From contig JAIEQI010000033.1 in NCBI GenBank assembly GCA_019747875.1, positions 24,246 through 88,245 on the forward strand: a stretch of DNA of 64,000 bases, given 5' to 3'. A model generated the notes under the pieces. The model was not told where the DNA came from. It saw only the letters and a program-made list of their open reading frames with translations, and did no database searches. The DNA comes from Candidatus Obscuribacterales bacterium (GTDB taxonomy: Bacteria > Cyanobacteriota > Vampirovibrionia > Obscuribacterales > Obscuribacteraceae). Of the stretch, positions 27,901 to 34,124 are shown in pieces. Each line of letters starts with the position of its first letter. The stretch's first letter is position 1. The position numbers were made by a program, and so were the translations under genes.

Positions 27901-28579
27901 GCGCTGCAGTCATCGCTGCGGTTTGAGCAGCTTGCATGATGCCAGAATTGTTGATTATGTTTGACGCTGTCAGGTTCAGGTTCTGTGCAGTAAACGAACC
28001 CTGGTTAGTTATGTTCGTAGCATTTATCGCTAGACTTCCAGCACTGTTGATTGTGGCACCAGATGCATTCAGGAAGTTATTTACGTTCGTGAAACTGAAA
28101 TTGAAGTTGCTGACAGTATTGGTCAAGTTGAGCGAATTTAGAACAGAGAGAGGAACGCTCGATGAAATCAAAGAATAGTTGCTGACGTTAGCTCCAGCTA
28201 GATTCAGGATGCCGGTCTGAACGTTCGGGTTGCTGGATAGCAGGTAGATGGTGCCATTATTATTGATAGAGCCGCCGGTTATATTCAGCGTGCTGGAATT
28301 CATGCCTTCGTTGAGAGTGGTATTCAGCGAACCGCTACCGAAGTCAATAATGAGAACATTGCCATGTGATACATCGAGTCCGGAACCGGGTGTTGCATTC
28401 AAAACGGTTGTCGTGCCATTGTTCGTGGCACCGCTTGGCGAGTTGCTTGCCGCAGTGGGATCGACGTCTGCGAAAGCTGAGAGCGGTGTCACAAATGACG
28501 ACACCAGAAAAGACAGCGAGCTGAGTATCGACACAAATCTAGGAGCGGGTGTCTTGGATATGCGTTGTATCTTTTTCAT
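18956..28579 (-). CDS. Giant glycine-rich repetitive surface protein (PGRS/collagen/beta-helix-like) with FecR-like C-terminus
   Basis: A 3207-residue exported protein. Residues 1-38 form a signal peptide (RFVSILSSLSFLVSSFV, cleavage near AFAD). Residues 40-540 are Asn/Ser/Leu-rich repeated short strands (GILNLAGANVSNYS, SLAINATNITNQG) resembling the N-terminal part of filamentous-haemagglutinin-like adhesins. Residues about 545-1105 are almost pure GG-X repeats like mycobacterial PE_PGRS; about 1106-1150 are collagen-like G-X-Y (GLTGKDGNPGLVGLIGATG). Residues about 1160-2510 are beta-helix-like units with a strand and a GGNGG turn. Residues about 2815-2905 and 3050-3190 are FecR-like, the last sharing a tail pattern with the protein at 1141-2127. 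It has no LPXTG motif, autotransporter barrel or recognisable secretion partner nearby. A role as matrix or adhesin is inference. Confidence 0.85.
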   Translation of the reverse strand: MKKIQRISKTPAPRFVSILSSLSFLVSSFVTPLSAFADVDPTAASNSPSGATNNGTTTVLNATPGSGLDVSHGNVLIIDFGSGSLNTTLNEGMNSSTLNITGGSINNNGTIYLLSSNPNVQTGILNLAGANVSNYSLISSSVPLSVLNSLNLTNTVSNFNFSFTNVNNFLNASGATINSAGSLAINATNITNQGSFTAQNLNLTASNIINNSGIMQAAQTAAMTAAQIVNSGSIISNAGNINAVTAALQNSNIMQALNGSVSIRNTVGNTLNVNNTLGSIIGRDQVLFETLGTVFDSSGTVLEKANIELNGGIIQANAIEFVSPSGMVKADVDALNGDVGVSAGDLSVAVQNGSLNISRMDLTGDPTFMVNGDLNFGIWPFTGTTIFTVLTPVFNTKGGVFVAYATGDIYSKGILDSTVGSQVKTEGGLVDLRAGYNWKNNSVSSSGGSIKLGHISFDTAGGTFNASASAGKNSSGSISLGNISTVPTGAGLNGANVTIAADGSITTGNINASGSAGNSSKTTGGAGGTITIYTNSLNGFNNIRTGNLISLGGNGADGYAGKGGIGGTITVSNLGSGNVLVGLVNAGGGVGGSGITGKVGNAGSDGKSGGKGADGVNSGKAGSAGTNAFLPGSDGGAGQNGIGTGANGGNGGMGANGADGVEGGNNGQGKGNGGPGRDAGNGGNGGAGGNGSTGANGSSGGDGTNGSSGGTGGVGGTGGAGGNAGSITIRTKNGNVEALALLADGGAGGAGGIGGVGGSGGNGGNGGAGGAGARGGNGGNGGNGGNGGAGETGGPGNSENAPGYKGGNGGNAGNGGIGGNAGNGGAGGKGGKAGSGGAGGTGGAGGLGGVGGSGGVIIVDAKGTIKVEGNVSANGGAGGQVGAAGVGGKGGSAGLAGLGGAGGSAGTPGYGGFAGVPGAAGSGGDDWVPPGLGGEGGKGGDGGAGGAGSGGKGGDGGAGSGGKGGDGGAGSGGKGGDGGAGTGGTGGTGGTGGTGGTGGDGGAGGKGGTTGDGGAGGKGGTTGDGGAGGKGGSAGEGGAGGKGGTGGEGGSGIGDGGAGGEGGTSGEGGTGGEGGKGGTGGEGGSGGKGGDGGIGENGKGNGKGQSGQQGLTGKDGNPGLVGLIGATGTKGADGNSGSSGKPGVSGSYGAGGQAGSIQLISTSTICADDITAMGGVSGAGAAAQGSKGGPVTIQAGGMIRVSNINTTGAQFGGDVNITGSGGMNFDTIKTTATQGNAKAGHVTITLGCDVNGNSINTEAKGTDSVGGNIIVSTSGDVDIEGYSTRGGIRTGDLKITTGGSITFGNIDLQALQSGGDSGNLLLHAGGSVRTGDILTAGKSATKGSGGDAGYVDLYAGGRYGISTGNINTSGGSGANALGSGGNGADAANVTLVAARGSIDVGSITANGGGAGTGFVSGGNGGAGGRITLDARYSIEACDISSIGANGGASTGLGGRGGDGGSISVQSRRSGLELGDVLSSGGTGGNGSLLGGNGGNGSCITILAKDSVKLGSTISAGGNGGNAGVSLGVSGNGGNAGAIRINSDEGNIRVYGNVASIGGNAGAAKSALVGSNGGSSGAICIVAEDGSVKLYSDVISRGGHGSSGALVGGLGADSDSIYIYGSCEVEVEGSINTSAGNGGSGAAAARGGDTGQVTVKSIGSVQIGEDCEGGIFASAGNGGDGALAGRGGDTGRISVESRRADVRVNQIGASAGNGGSGLASGRGGDTGRISVSSDRGDVRLKEVNTTAGNGGSGALSGRGGDTGRVSISSERGDIRVNQLNTTAGNGGSGALSGRGGDTGSVSISSERGDIRVNQLNTTAGNGGSGALAGRGGDTGRVSISTGTGNISLRGVSSTAGAGGSGAVAGHGGDTGSFSATSCSGDVSLNGRISSSGGDGGNGLVNGGRGGNSGSISLTTGRGNVSVSGRISSNGGNGGNGVALGGRGGSGANVTLSSGRGEVENCAYISTNGGDGGNGVLGGSGGEGGRITLSSTSGSVYNGGRLNSRGGDGGNGLFGGGGGNGGSIVLSADCSLTNRGSIATRGGDGGNGLKIGGSGGSGGRIKLSSDASLSNRSTLKSIGGNGGNGLFVGGRGGSGGRITLDAGRTLTNRGDIYSKGGNGGNGLFLGGKGGAGGAIKLSARSLENCGDLTSKGGKGGSGLFAGSGGNGGSIKLSARSLRNYGDLLSAGGNGGRGVFGGRGGNGGAITLKASNLRNYGDISSSGGNGGRGIFGGRGGNGGNVKLVASCYLSNYADINSNGGNGGRGFVRGGNGGNGGTVKLKSSGSLYSSGNIGSYGGNGGSGLFKGGNGGNGGNVIVKAIGDIKVYGSLQSFGGDGGCGIYAAGNGGNGGSIKLSSKRGGIRFEAPIGSKGGDGGTSSNGRGGAGGDAGNISITARDTIFNRNETSIYALGGMPGYRGREASGLGGNGGNVSISSTRGSIKLNECTNISTNGFGEGRSAGNITLNARHNIRVGNLDASGRLSANGGNITTFSRNLQAGCGACNSVTMDTSSYLTVDRSGFWEYVPGEYKGEGEYEGEGEGTWRYNPLGRYGGGNAGSIKITSSSNRTLQIGGNEGRNGTAGMLLANGLNGGRIELLNRGGQHVSACCGIYANGTDGEGGRILFTTNKPGTQKLNTVIDGTVQATNNSNTSGRIGFHSGPNLDLNISGTGKLFAGEWVSVGNLNLQTLDLASANAGYLNPYPFALLIVHGAFKCNAINCLPVAEVSALGVKVLENKNNNAQSFQFPALFTGLPPTDLTRRSIPVQEKRDDSPRYLAQRPEEPGFQHWITSHDAGEPLGFLGDPATMMLASPGSVFAVTGKHTLTLKDGSLTVFAADVPVTVITKMGPITVPPNSVASVNASRFGQVVISSLSGKPASMNVSHSGQTAPLQIALGQQITLSDNKVASLGTSDFVIPPNAQSGPVPGLLMNSHTSDVFNSAAGDGLDAAEKNRMTPQMLGAFHNLMNQLLNNTGNGTPKADAGVEITAPRAYRASSDSRYFIPVAMNDPVKLSSTAPQVLNTASDKFVCKYLSGTRVKVENEGHIALRSGEILVNTIAATTIQAGRCVIEARKGSILVVSVKGDCVKVRNIFEPSLSSVKLHVGGRNQTLMAGQEAVIAASSAEVVREMHADLLGRRKMHSVDFEKEKFSMTTAEYSIGALMQTSNLLKQMYLSQNKLDKLIIGNMMKMHACLNQVTAGHGIFQQVASSGKLY
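22968..23615 (-). repeat. 108-nt coding tandem repeat array, six units
   Basis: Corresponding positions recur at 22968, 23076, 23184, 23292, 23400 and 23508, an exact 108-nt (36-residue) period. Each unit encodes GRGGDTGRVSISS, a strand such as RGDIRVNQLNT and a turn TAGNGGSGAL. The units starting at 23076 and 23184 are nearly identical in DNA, indicating recent duplication or conversion. Confidence 0.9.
25640..25745 (-). repeat. 33-nt coding tandem repeat in the PGRS-like segment
   Basis: TTTTCCGCC recurs at 25658, 25691 and 25724, giving an exact 33-nt period that encodes KGGDGGAGSGG. Beside it (about 25585-25640) is a run of GGTGGTGG-type units. Near-identity at DNA level indicates recent slippage or unequal crossing-over within the giant gene. 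Confidence 0.85.
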
Positions 28580-29030
28580 CGGTTGGATATTCTCTCAACG
28601 AAGTGCTGATAATGTTTTCGAACATTTTCTCGGGCGCTGGCATGGTATCACATATGGGGGCTAGTGAACTGTCCGTGGCCGAGAACGCGTAGTGGTTGAC
28701 CCTACCGCCACGCTAAGCCGTATGATAGGTATGGAGTTCCAAGTTGCATTGGCGGTTTTTACTAATGAGACTGCGACATATTTGACTTTGCGTTCAGCAA
28801 GCCTTATGTTTCAAGGCGTTTCGCTCCTGTGTATGATTTTTTAATGTGCCATATAGCCTTCACATTTCGGCACATTCGTTCGTCAAAGTTCAAAGTCTGA
28901 AATGGTTTTGGATGTACTCAAGATATGCATATGGCGATTAGTTCAATTTCAGGAGCACGATTAGGGTAAACTGTTGCAGTGTTTTATCACTCAGTCTTGA
29001 GTGTCTTAGCATCTTTCAGAACGGACAATC
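28580..29030. other. Divergent intergenic region between the giant gene and the methyltransferase cluster
   Basis: A 451-nt gap upstream of both the minus-strand giant gene and the plus-strand gene at 29031, so it should hold promoters for both. A/T-rich stretches at about 28740-28860 and 28920-28990 are candidates. I could not identify unambiguous -35/-10 pairs, a riboswitch or an RNA gene. Confidence 0.4.
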
Positions 29031-32000
29031 ATGGGCGAATCGACCTCCGATATTGCTGATCTCATTTTTCAATCGGCAGATTCTCATCAAACGACAAAGC
29101 TTTTGCATGAGCTTCTGCGCAGTTTGGATGAGTCTTCCTCCAATAAAGCTGCCCTAGCCAGCCTTCATAAGCTAGCTCTGCTGCTGGAGAAAGAGGAACA
29201 CGAGCCTGGCGAATTCGCTAAGCGGCGCAACTTATTCATCAAAACCCTGAGAGTGCCGGGGATTGATGAGCCAATCAAAGTATTGCTGAACTCTGCCGTA
29301 TTCTCTCCAGAATTCTGGGGGCGGACATTTGCTGAAGGCATTCTGAAAAGCAGCGAGTCTTTCTCAAGCAAAACGGTGGTCGAACTCGGCACAGGGTCGG
29401 GATGGATATCGCTTTTGTTGCTAAAGAGAACCGCCGCGATCAAGGTTCTGGGCTTGGACATTAATCCGATTGCCGTCTTACTGGCCAATTTGAACAAATG
29501 GTTGAATGGCACCAAATCAGATGGCAGCGTGATTCTGTCTCCCGCTGGAATACCCATTGCCCAAGCATTTCATGCGGAAGTTTCGGATCTCTTGGGCTTC
29601 CCGCTTGCTCAAGCGATGCGTTTCGATCGCATCATCGGCTGCATTCCGCAGGTTCTGCATCCGGTTCCAGAGAAAGCAGAGCAGGGCGATGATCTCTCTT
29701 ATGAAGATCTTTATGACCTCAGCAACTACTGTTTTAATCAGGGGATTTTGGAGGATCGTTTTGGGCTTCCGTTGATAGCGCGCGCACTTGAAGAAGCACA
29801 ACTTTGCTTGAACCCAAACGGACAGCTTCTGTTCATTCTTGGCGGACGTCCTGGACAACAAGCCATCGAGGAAGTGTTCCGTAGAAGGGGATATAAGCCC
29901 AATCTTGCCTGGGTGCGGCGTATCCAACAAGCCGACGATACTGATTTGATTCAGCTTGTTCAACTTGAGAAGGCCTATGGTATCAAGTTCCACTTCTTCT
30001 CCTCGCCTACATCGCGCCAATCAATCCCGGCAGCTACTGCAGTTGGCTTGCAGCAGCTCGGCAGGAAGATTTTTCACGACTTGCTTGTCTATCAAGCTGA
30101 AACGCAGTTCGAGAAGCCTACTTTAGCTTTTGTACGCAATCTGCATAAGCTTCGACTCGACTCACTGCGAAAGGAACTGGACTTCTCGCGAGCGAGCGAC
30201 GAGCAGATGAGTTTCCTGGAGCGATTGAGTTCCGAACTTCTGATTCAGAAAAGAATTCCTTATCCGCATGAAAAAGGTGATCATTCTTTTCGCGAAAAGT
30301 TGGCGCGCTTCCTGGCTCTCTATTGTCACTACCCGGTTCATCCGGAAGATTTATTCGTTGGGGCAGAACGGCAGCAGCTGTTGGCGATGATACTAAAAAT
30401 GGTATCGCGCCCCAGTGACAAAGTTTTGCTATCATCGTCACTGGAAGAACTTTATGGGCGAGTGCTCAGCCAGCAGGGGCTGGAAATCATTCAGGGTAAC
30501 AACGACCTCGATGAGTTGTTGGAACTCGACGCGGTTTTTCAACCAAGAATCTCCGTTTTTTCGCCGCAGCAGCTTAACCAGCTCTCTCCTCTAGTCTTAG
30601 ATACTTTAATCGAACATGCACATGCTCATCCCGAGCGTTGGTATCTCGTTGATGATTCTGAGAACTTCGACATTGGATCACAGCTTCAATCCAACTTGCT
30701 GATGCGTTTGTTAGCACATAAACAAGCGCCGCCGAACTTAATCTTCTTGTATGGCCTAATCAAAAACACGGTATGCCCTGACTTCGAACTCAGTTTTCTA
30801 ATCAATGCTCCGAAAGAATGGGTGGATGGGTTAGAGTACTGTGCGGAACTGAGCTACTCGCGGATTTCGTACATCATTCAACTGTATTACGAGTGGTTGT
30901 TTGACGAGTTGTTGTCCTTTCCGTTTGCTGAAAGCGGTGCGTTGCAACTGAATCCCAAGGATATCTCCGGGTTAAGTCTTTCAGAGCCATTCAAGAAAAT
31001 TGCAGCGGATCCCGTTTTTGATCCCAAGCCGATTAGTTTGGAAAGCGCTGGCTTGATTAGGCTTGATTATGGTGAGTTCGAGGAAGATGTTCCTGATCTA
31101 CTGCTTAAGGGCTTGGTAAAAGGCTTCCTCGAGAATAGCTCTGAAGATCTCTCGTCCATAGTCCAACATCGAGTGGCAGCCTATCTAAAGTACACGCGAA
31201 AAATTGAGGTAGACCCTCGATCTATTGTGTTGGGTCAAGGAAGTTTTCCGCTGTTTGGAACATTGCTGCAAGTCTTGCGCGATCGCTTGGGACGAGCACC
31301 AGTTGTGGCGCTGGCGAATGGCACTTATGGTCCAATTTTTCCGATGGCAAAATATTATGGAGCCGAAATAGACTTGATTGAGACAGACGAATCTAATGGT
31401 TTCGCTGTTACGGTTAAGCATTTGGCGTCACTATCGCGTAAACCAGATCTTTTATTGCTAGCCCAACCAGCCAATCCAAGCGGGCTCTTTCTCAGTGCTC
31501 GTGATCTTGAGGCGCTCGCGAACTATTGCGCAGAGCACGGCATTTTTGTTTGTTCTGACGAAATATTTTTTCTGCTCAGTGATGTATGGGACGCCGAAAC
31601 CGTTGCTCACTCCGAGAACGACTCGAATATAAAAACGTCGGTCTCCCCACCTATATCTGACAGCGATTCACACTTCTCACGCACGACGCATGGCGTCGCC
31701 CCTACAGACGGAAGTGTCGATAATGCCAGGATGGGAGCGACGAATGGCGTCGCCCCTGCAGACGGAAATGTCGATAATGCCAGGATGGGAGCGACGCCAT
31801 GCATTGCCCATGATAGTGATTTGCGTCTGCCGCTCGGTTCGATCCCGGTAGCGCCGGCATCCTGCCGGCCTCTAAGTTCTGAAAGCGATACGGGACTAAT
31901 TCTTCGCCAAGAAGAAGGCGCGCAGACATGCACGTGGACGCCGCCGGATCTCAGTTTCGCGTACTACTTACGTGCCGATGACATTCGAAAACAAGTTTTT

Positions 32001-32534
32001 GTTGCCGACGGGTTGGCTAAAGCTTTTGCTGCGGGCGGACTGCGTTGTGGTTTCATGCTCTGCCCTGATCGTTCTTGGGCTGACGATATGCGTGCTTATT
32101 TGAGTCCGATCCCTCAAGCTATATTACGAGCATGGGATCGCCTTTATTCTGTGTTCCTTGATAGTTCGCCACACCAGCTGATAGACATCGAAAGCGAAAG
32201 GCGGGAGGTCGAGCAATACCTTCTACAAGTACGGTCGCGCCTGCGAAAAAATCGGGAAAGTCTTCTTTTGATTCTGCAAAAGTACAAGCTCGACGATGGA
32301 CTCCCTGATGCAAAACGCGGCGCACTCTTCCTTCTCGCAAAAATGGGAAAACTCTCAGCCGAGCTTGCAAGACAGGAGAAAGTCCTCACCAATCCTGGAG
32401 CCTGGGGAAGAACCGGAGATTGGGTTCGCTTTTGTTTTTGTGTCGATCAGGATAAGCTTGAGCAGGCACTGCTTCGGATTGAAAAGTTCTTGAACGAGCA
32501 AAATTCTCGAAGCCTGAAGCGTTCGAAAGCCTAA
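29031..32534 (+). CDS. Plant-type methionine S-methyltransferase homologue (methyltransferase plus aminotransferase-like domains)
   Basis: A 1167-residue two-domain protein. Residues about 60-370 are a SAM-dependent methyltransferase with motif I VVELGTGSGWISLLLL (near 117), LGLDINPIAV, and GCIPQVLHPVPE (near 201). YDLSNYCFNQGILEDRFGL, ILGGRPGQ and QQADDTDLIQLVQLEK follow. These blocks match plant methionine S-methyltransferase (MMT), which makes S-methylmethionine from methionine and SAM, as I recall that family. Residues about 690-1160 are a PLP aminotransferase-like domain: PANPSG near 815, SDEIF near 843 and a candidate PLP lysine K997 in GLAKAFAAGG. Plant MMT has the same order and about 1090 residues. 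The excess here is a repeat-derived insertion of about 105 residues (31615-31935). An APC permease follows after 16 nt. The substrate assignment is inferred. Confidence 0.78.
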   Translation: MGESTSDIADLIFQSADSHQTTKLLHELLRSLDESSSNKAALASLHKLALLLEKEEHEPGEFAKRRNLFIKTLRVPGIDEPIKVLLNSAVFSPEFWGRTFAEGILKSSESFSSKTVVELGTGSGWISLLLLKRTAAIKVLGLDINPIAVLLANLNKWLNGTKSDGSVILSPAGIPIAQAFHAEVSDLLGFPLAQAMRFDRIIGCIPQVLHPVPEKAEQGDDLSYEDLYDLSNYCFNQGILEDRFGLPLIARALEEAQLCLNPNGQLLFILGGRPGQQAIEEVFRRRGYKPNLAWVRRIQQADDTDLIQLVQLEKAYGIKFHFFSSPTSRQSIPAATAVGLQQLGRKIFHDLLVYQAETQFEKPTLAFVRNLHKLRLDSLRKELDFSRASDEQMSFLERLSSELLIQKRIPYPHEKGDHSFREKLARFLALYCHYPVHPEDLFVGAERQQLLAMILKMVSRPSDKVLLSSSLEELYGRVLSQQGLEIIQGNNDLDELLELDAVFQPRISVFSPQQLNQLSPLVLDTLIEHAHAHPERWYLVDDSENFDIGSQLQSNLLMRLLAHKQAPPNLIFLYGLIKNTVCPDFELSFLINAPKEWVDGLEYCAELSYSRISYIIQLYYEWLFDELLSFPFAESGALQLNPKDISGLSLSEPFKKIAADPVFDPKPISLESAGLIRLDYGEFEEDVPDLLLKGLVKGFLENSSEDLSSIVQHRVAAYLKYTRKIEVDPRSIVLGQGSFPLFGTLLQVLRDRLGRAPVVALANGTYGPIFPMAKYYGAEIDLIETDESNGFAVTVKHLASLSRKPDLLLLAQPANPSGLFLSARDLEALANYCAEHGIFVCSDEIFFLLSDVWDAETVAHSENDSNIKTSVSPPISDSDSHFSRTTHGVAPTDGSVDNARMGATNGVAPADGNVDNARMGATPCIAHDSDLRLPLGSIPVAPASCRPLSSESDTGLILRQEEGAQTCTWTPPDLSFAYYLRADDIRKQVFVADGLAKAFAAGGLRCGFMLCPDRSWADDMRAYLSPIPQAILRAWDRLYSVFLDSSPHQLIDIESERREVEQYLLQVRSRLRKNRESLLLILQKYKLDDGLPDAKRGALFLLAKMGKLSAELARQEKVLTNPGAWGRTGDWVRFCFCVDQDKLEQALLRIEKFLNEQNSRSLKRSKA
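31615..31935 (+). repeat. In-frame composite repeat insertion inside the aminotransferase-like domain
   Basis: About 105 codons interrupt the domain between SDEIFFLLSDVW and PPDLSFAYYL. Inside are two family C units with a 54-nt period (TGGCGTCGCCCCT at 31691 and 31745) encoding GVAPTDGSVDNARMGATN. A family A unit at 31836-31872 follows (GGTTCGATCCCGGTAGCGCC plus palindrome), encoding GSIPVAPASC. Both periods keep the frame open. The same repeat families occur in non-coding DNA at 361, 42265, 52549 and 63816. Confidence 0.85.
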
Positions 32535-32550
32535 ATTTGGAAGTCGATTA

Positions 32551-34104
32551 ATGGATAACAAGAACGGCGAATCTAATGATGTTGAAAGCTCGGACTTGCT
32601 CAAGGAGGGTGTCGCTCTCTCAAACAAAAGTGCGTCAGCTGCTGAGCACGACACCGAACTCAGTCGTCTTGGTTATGCGCAAGAACTTTTCCGAACAATG
32701 GGCGGCTTCTCCAATTTCGCAATTGGTTTCTCTGTTGTATCGGTTCTAACTGGAGCGATCACACTTTACGATTACGGTCTCAAGATGGGCGGACCAGCCG
32801 AGATGACATTCGGTTGGCCGATCGTAACGTTTTTCACTGTGTTCGTCGCCTTGAGCATGGCTGAGTTGGCTTCATCATTGCCAACGTCCGGTGCGACTTA
32901 TCACTGGTCGTGCGAATTGGGAGGCAAGGCTTGGGGATGGTTCACCGCTTGGTTTGTCATAGTTGGATATGTAACTGCGTTAGCTGCAATTGACTACGGA
33001 TGTGCGCAGTTCTTGATGCCCATGTTAGGAATTCATTCCAACCCGACAAATTTGATGCTGCTGTTTTCAGCGTTGTTGGTATCACATGCCTTGATCAATC
33101 AATATGGAATCAAACTGGTTTCCTTTCTCAACGATTTCAGTGTGACAGTTCATATTGTTGGATTGGCAGTCATCATCGGTGCTCTTCTGATCTTTGCTCC
33201 AAAGCAATCACCGGAGTTCCTGTTGATGGCGGTCAATAAATCTGGAGACAAAATACCTTATTGGGGTGCCTTCATATTGGGACTTCTGCAAGCTCAGTGG
33301 ACTCTTGCCGGTTATGATTCTTGCGCGAGTGTATCTGAGGAGACGGTCGATGCCAGAACGACCGCACCTTGGGGGATTGTTCTTGCTGTTTCTGTTTCAG
33401 CCATATTTGGCTACATCATGCTCATTGCATTGACTCTGGCAATTCCCGATATTGACAAAGTTATCACTGCCACTGATGCTGGTGGCAACCCTATACCGGC
33501 AGTGGTTGCTATCCTCAGCATGGCACTTGGACCGATTGCCGGGAAGGCAGTTTCCGTGCTGGCTGCTATCGCTATGTGGTTCTGTGGACTGGGCGCTGTG
33601 ACTGGTTGTTCGAGAGTAATTTATGCCTTCGCTCGTGATGGCGGGATGCCGTTTTCCGAGCACTTGAAGCGAGTCGAAACCCACCACCAGGTACCGGTTG
33701 TAGCTATTTGGGCGACTTGTCTTTCCGCATTCTTTGCAGTCTTTCTTGCTTCGTTTGTAAGCGGCGCCTATGCCGTAGTCACATCCATCAGTACGATATG
33801 TTTGTACTTCTCCTACACTACTCCTGTTTTTCTTCATTGGCGCGGGCATTACACTACGCCGTTAGTTAAGGGACCCTGGAATCTCGGTGGGTATAGCAAG
33901 ACAATCAATCTTCTCGCGGTGCTGTGGACCATCTTCATTTGCTCTGTGATCAGCATCGCGAATGACTTTCTCGCTGGAAAAACGATGGCTGCACTTCTGA
34001 CGATTCTGGCTCTCTGGTACATATTTGTCGAGCAGAAGCGCTATCGCGGTCCCCACTGGCTTGGAACAGGATTAGCGAAGTCTGAACCGGGAACAGAGAA
34101 ATAG
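32551..34104 (+). CDS. APC-superfamily amino acid/amine permease
   Basis: A 517-residue permease with about twelve hydrophobic segments after a 40-residue polar N-terminus. GFSNFAIGFSVVSVLTGAIT and LYDYGLKMGGPAEMTFGWPI match the first helices of the amino acid/choline (ACT) branch of the APC superfamily, and WTLAGYDSCASVSEET near residue 255 is the sixth-helix signature of that branch. Relatives carry GABA, choline, basic amino acids or similar cations. It starts 16 nt after the MMT-like gene, so co-transcription is likely. S-methylmethionine, a sulfonium cation, or methionine are therefore candidate substrates; ethanolamine, used by the eut genes 20 kb away, is another. No substrate can be fixed from sequence. 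Confidence 0.85.
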   Translation: MDNKNGESNDVESSDLLKEGVALSNKSASAAEHDTELSRLGYAQELFRTMGGFSNFAIGFSVVSVLTGAITLYDYGLKMGGPAEMTFGWPIVTFFTVFVALSMAELASSLPTSGATYHWSCELGGKAWGWFTAWFVIVGYVTALAAIDYGCAQFLMPMLGIHSNPTNLMLLFSALLVSHALINQYGIKLVSFLNDFSVTVHIVGLAVIIGALLIFAPKQSPEFLLMAVNKSGDKIPYWGAFILGLLQAQWTLAGYDSCASVSEETVDARTTAPWGIVLAVSVSAIFGYIMLIALTLAIPDIDKVITATDAGGNPIPAVVAILSMALGPIAGKAVSVLAAIAMWFCGLGAVTGCSRVIYAFARDGGMPFSEHLKRVETHHQVPVVAIWATCLSAFFAVFLASFVSGAYAVVTSISTICLYFSYTTPVFLHWRGHYTTPLVKGPWNLGGYSKTINLLAVLWTIFICSVISIANDFLAGKTMAALLTILALWYIFVEQKRYRGPHWLGTGLAKSEPGTEK

Positions 34105-34124
34105 ATTGGGTTGAGGTTTAGGTC

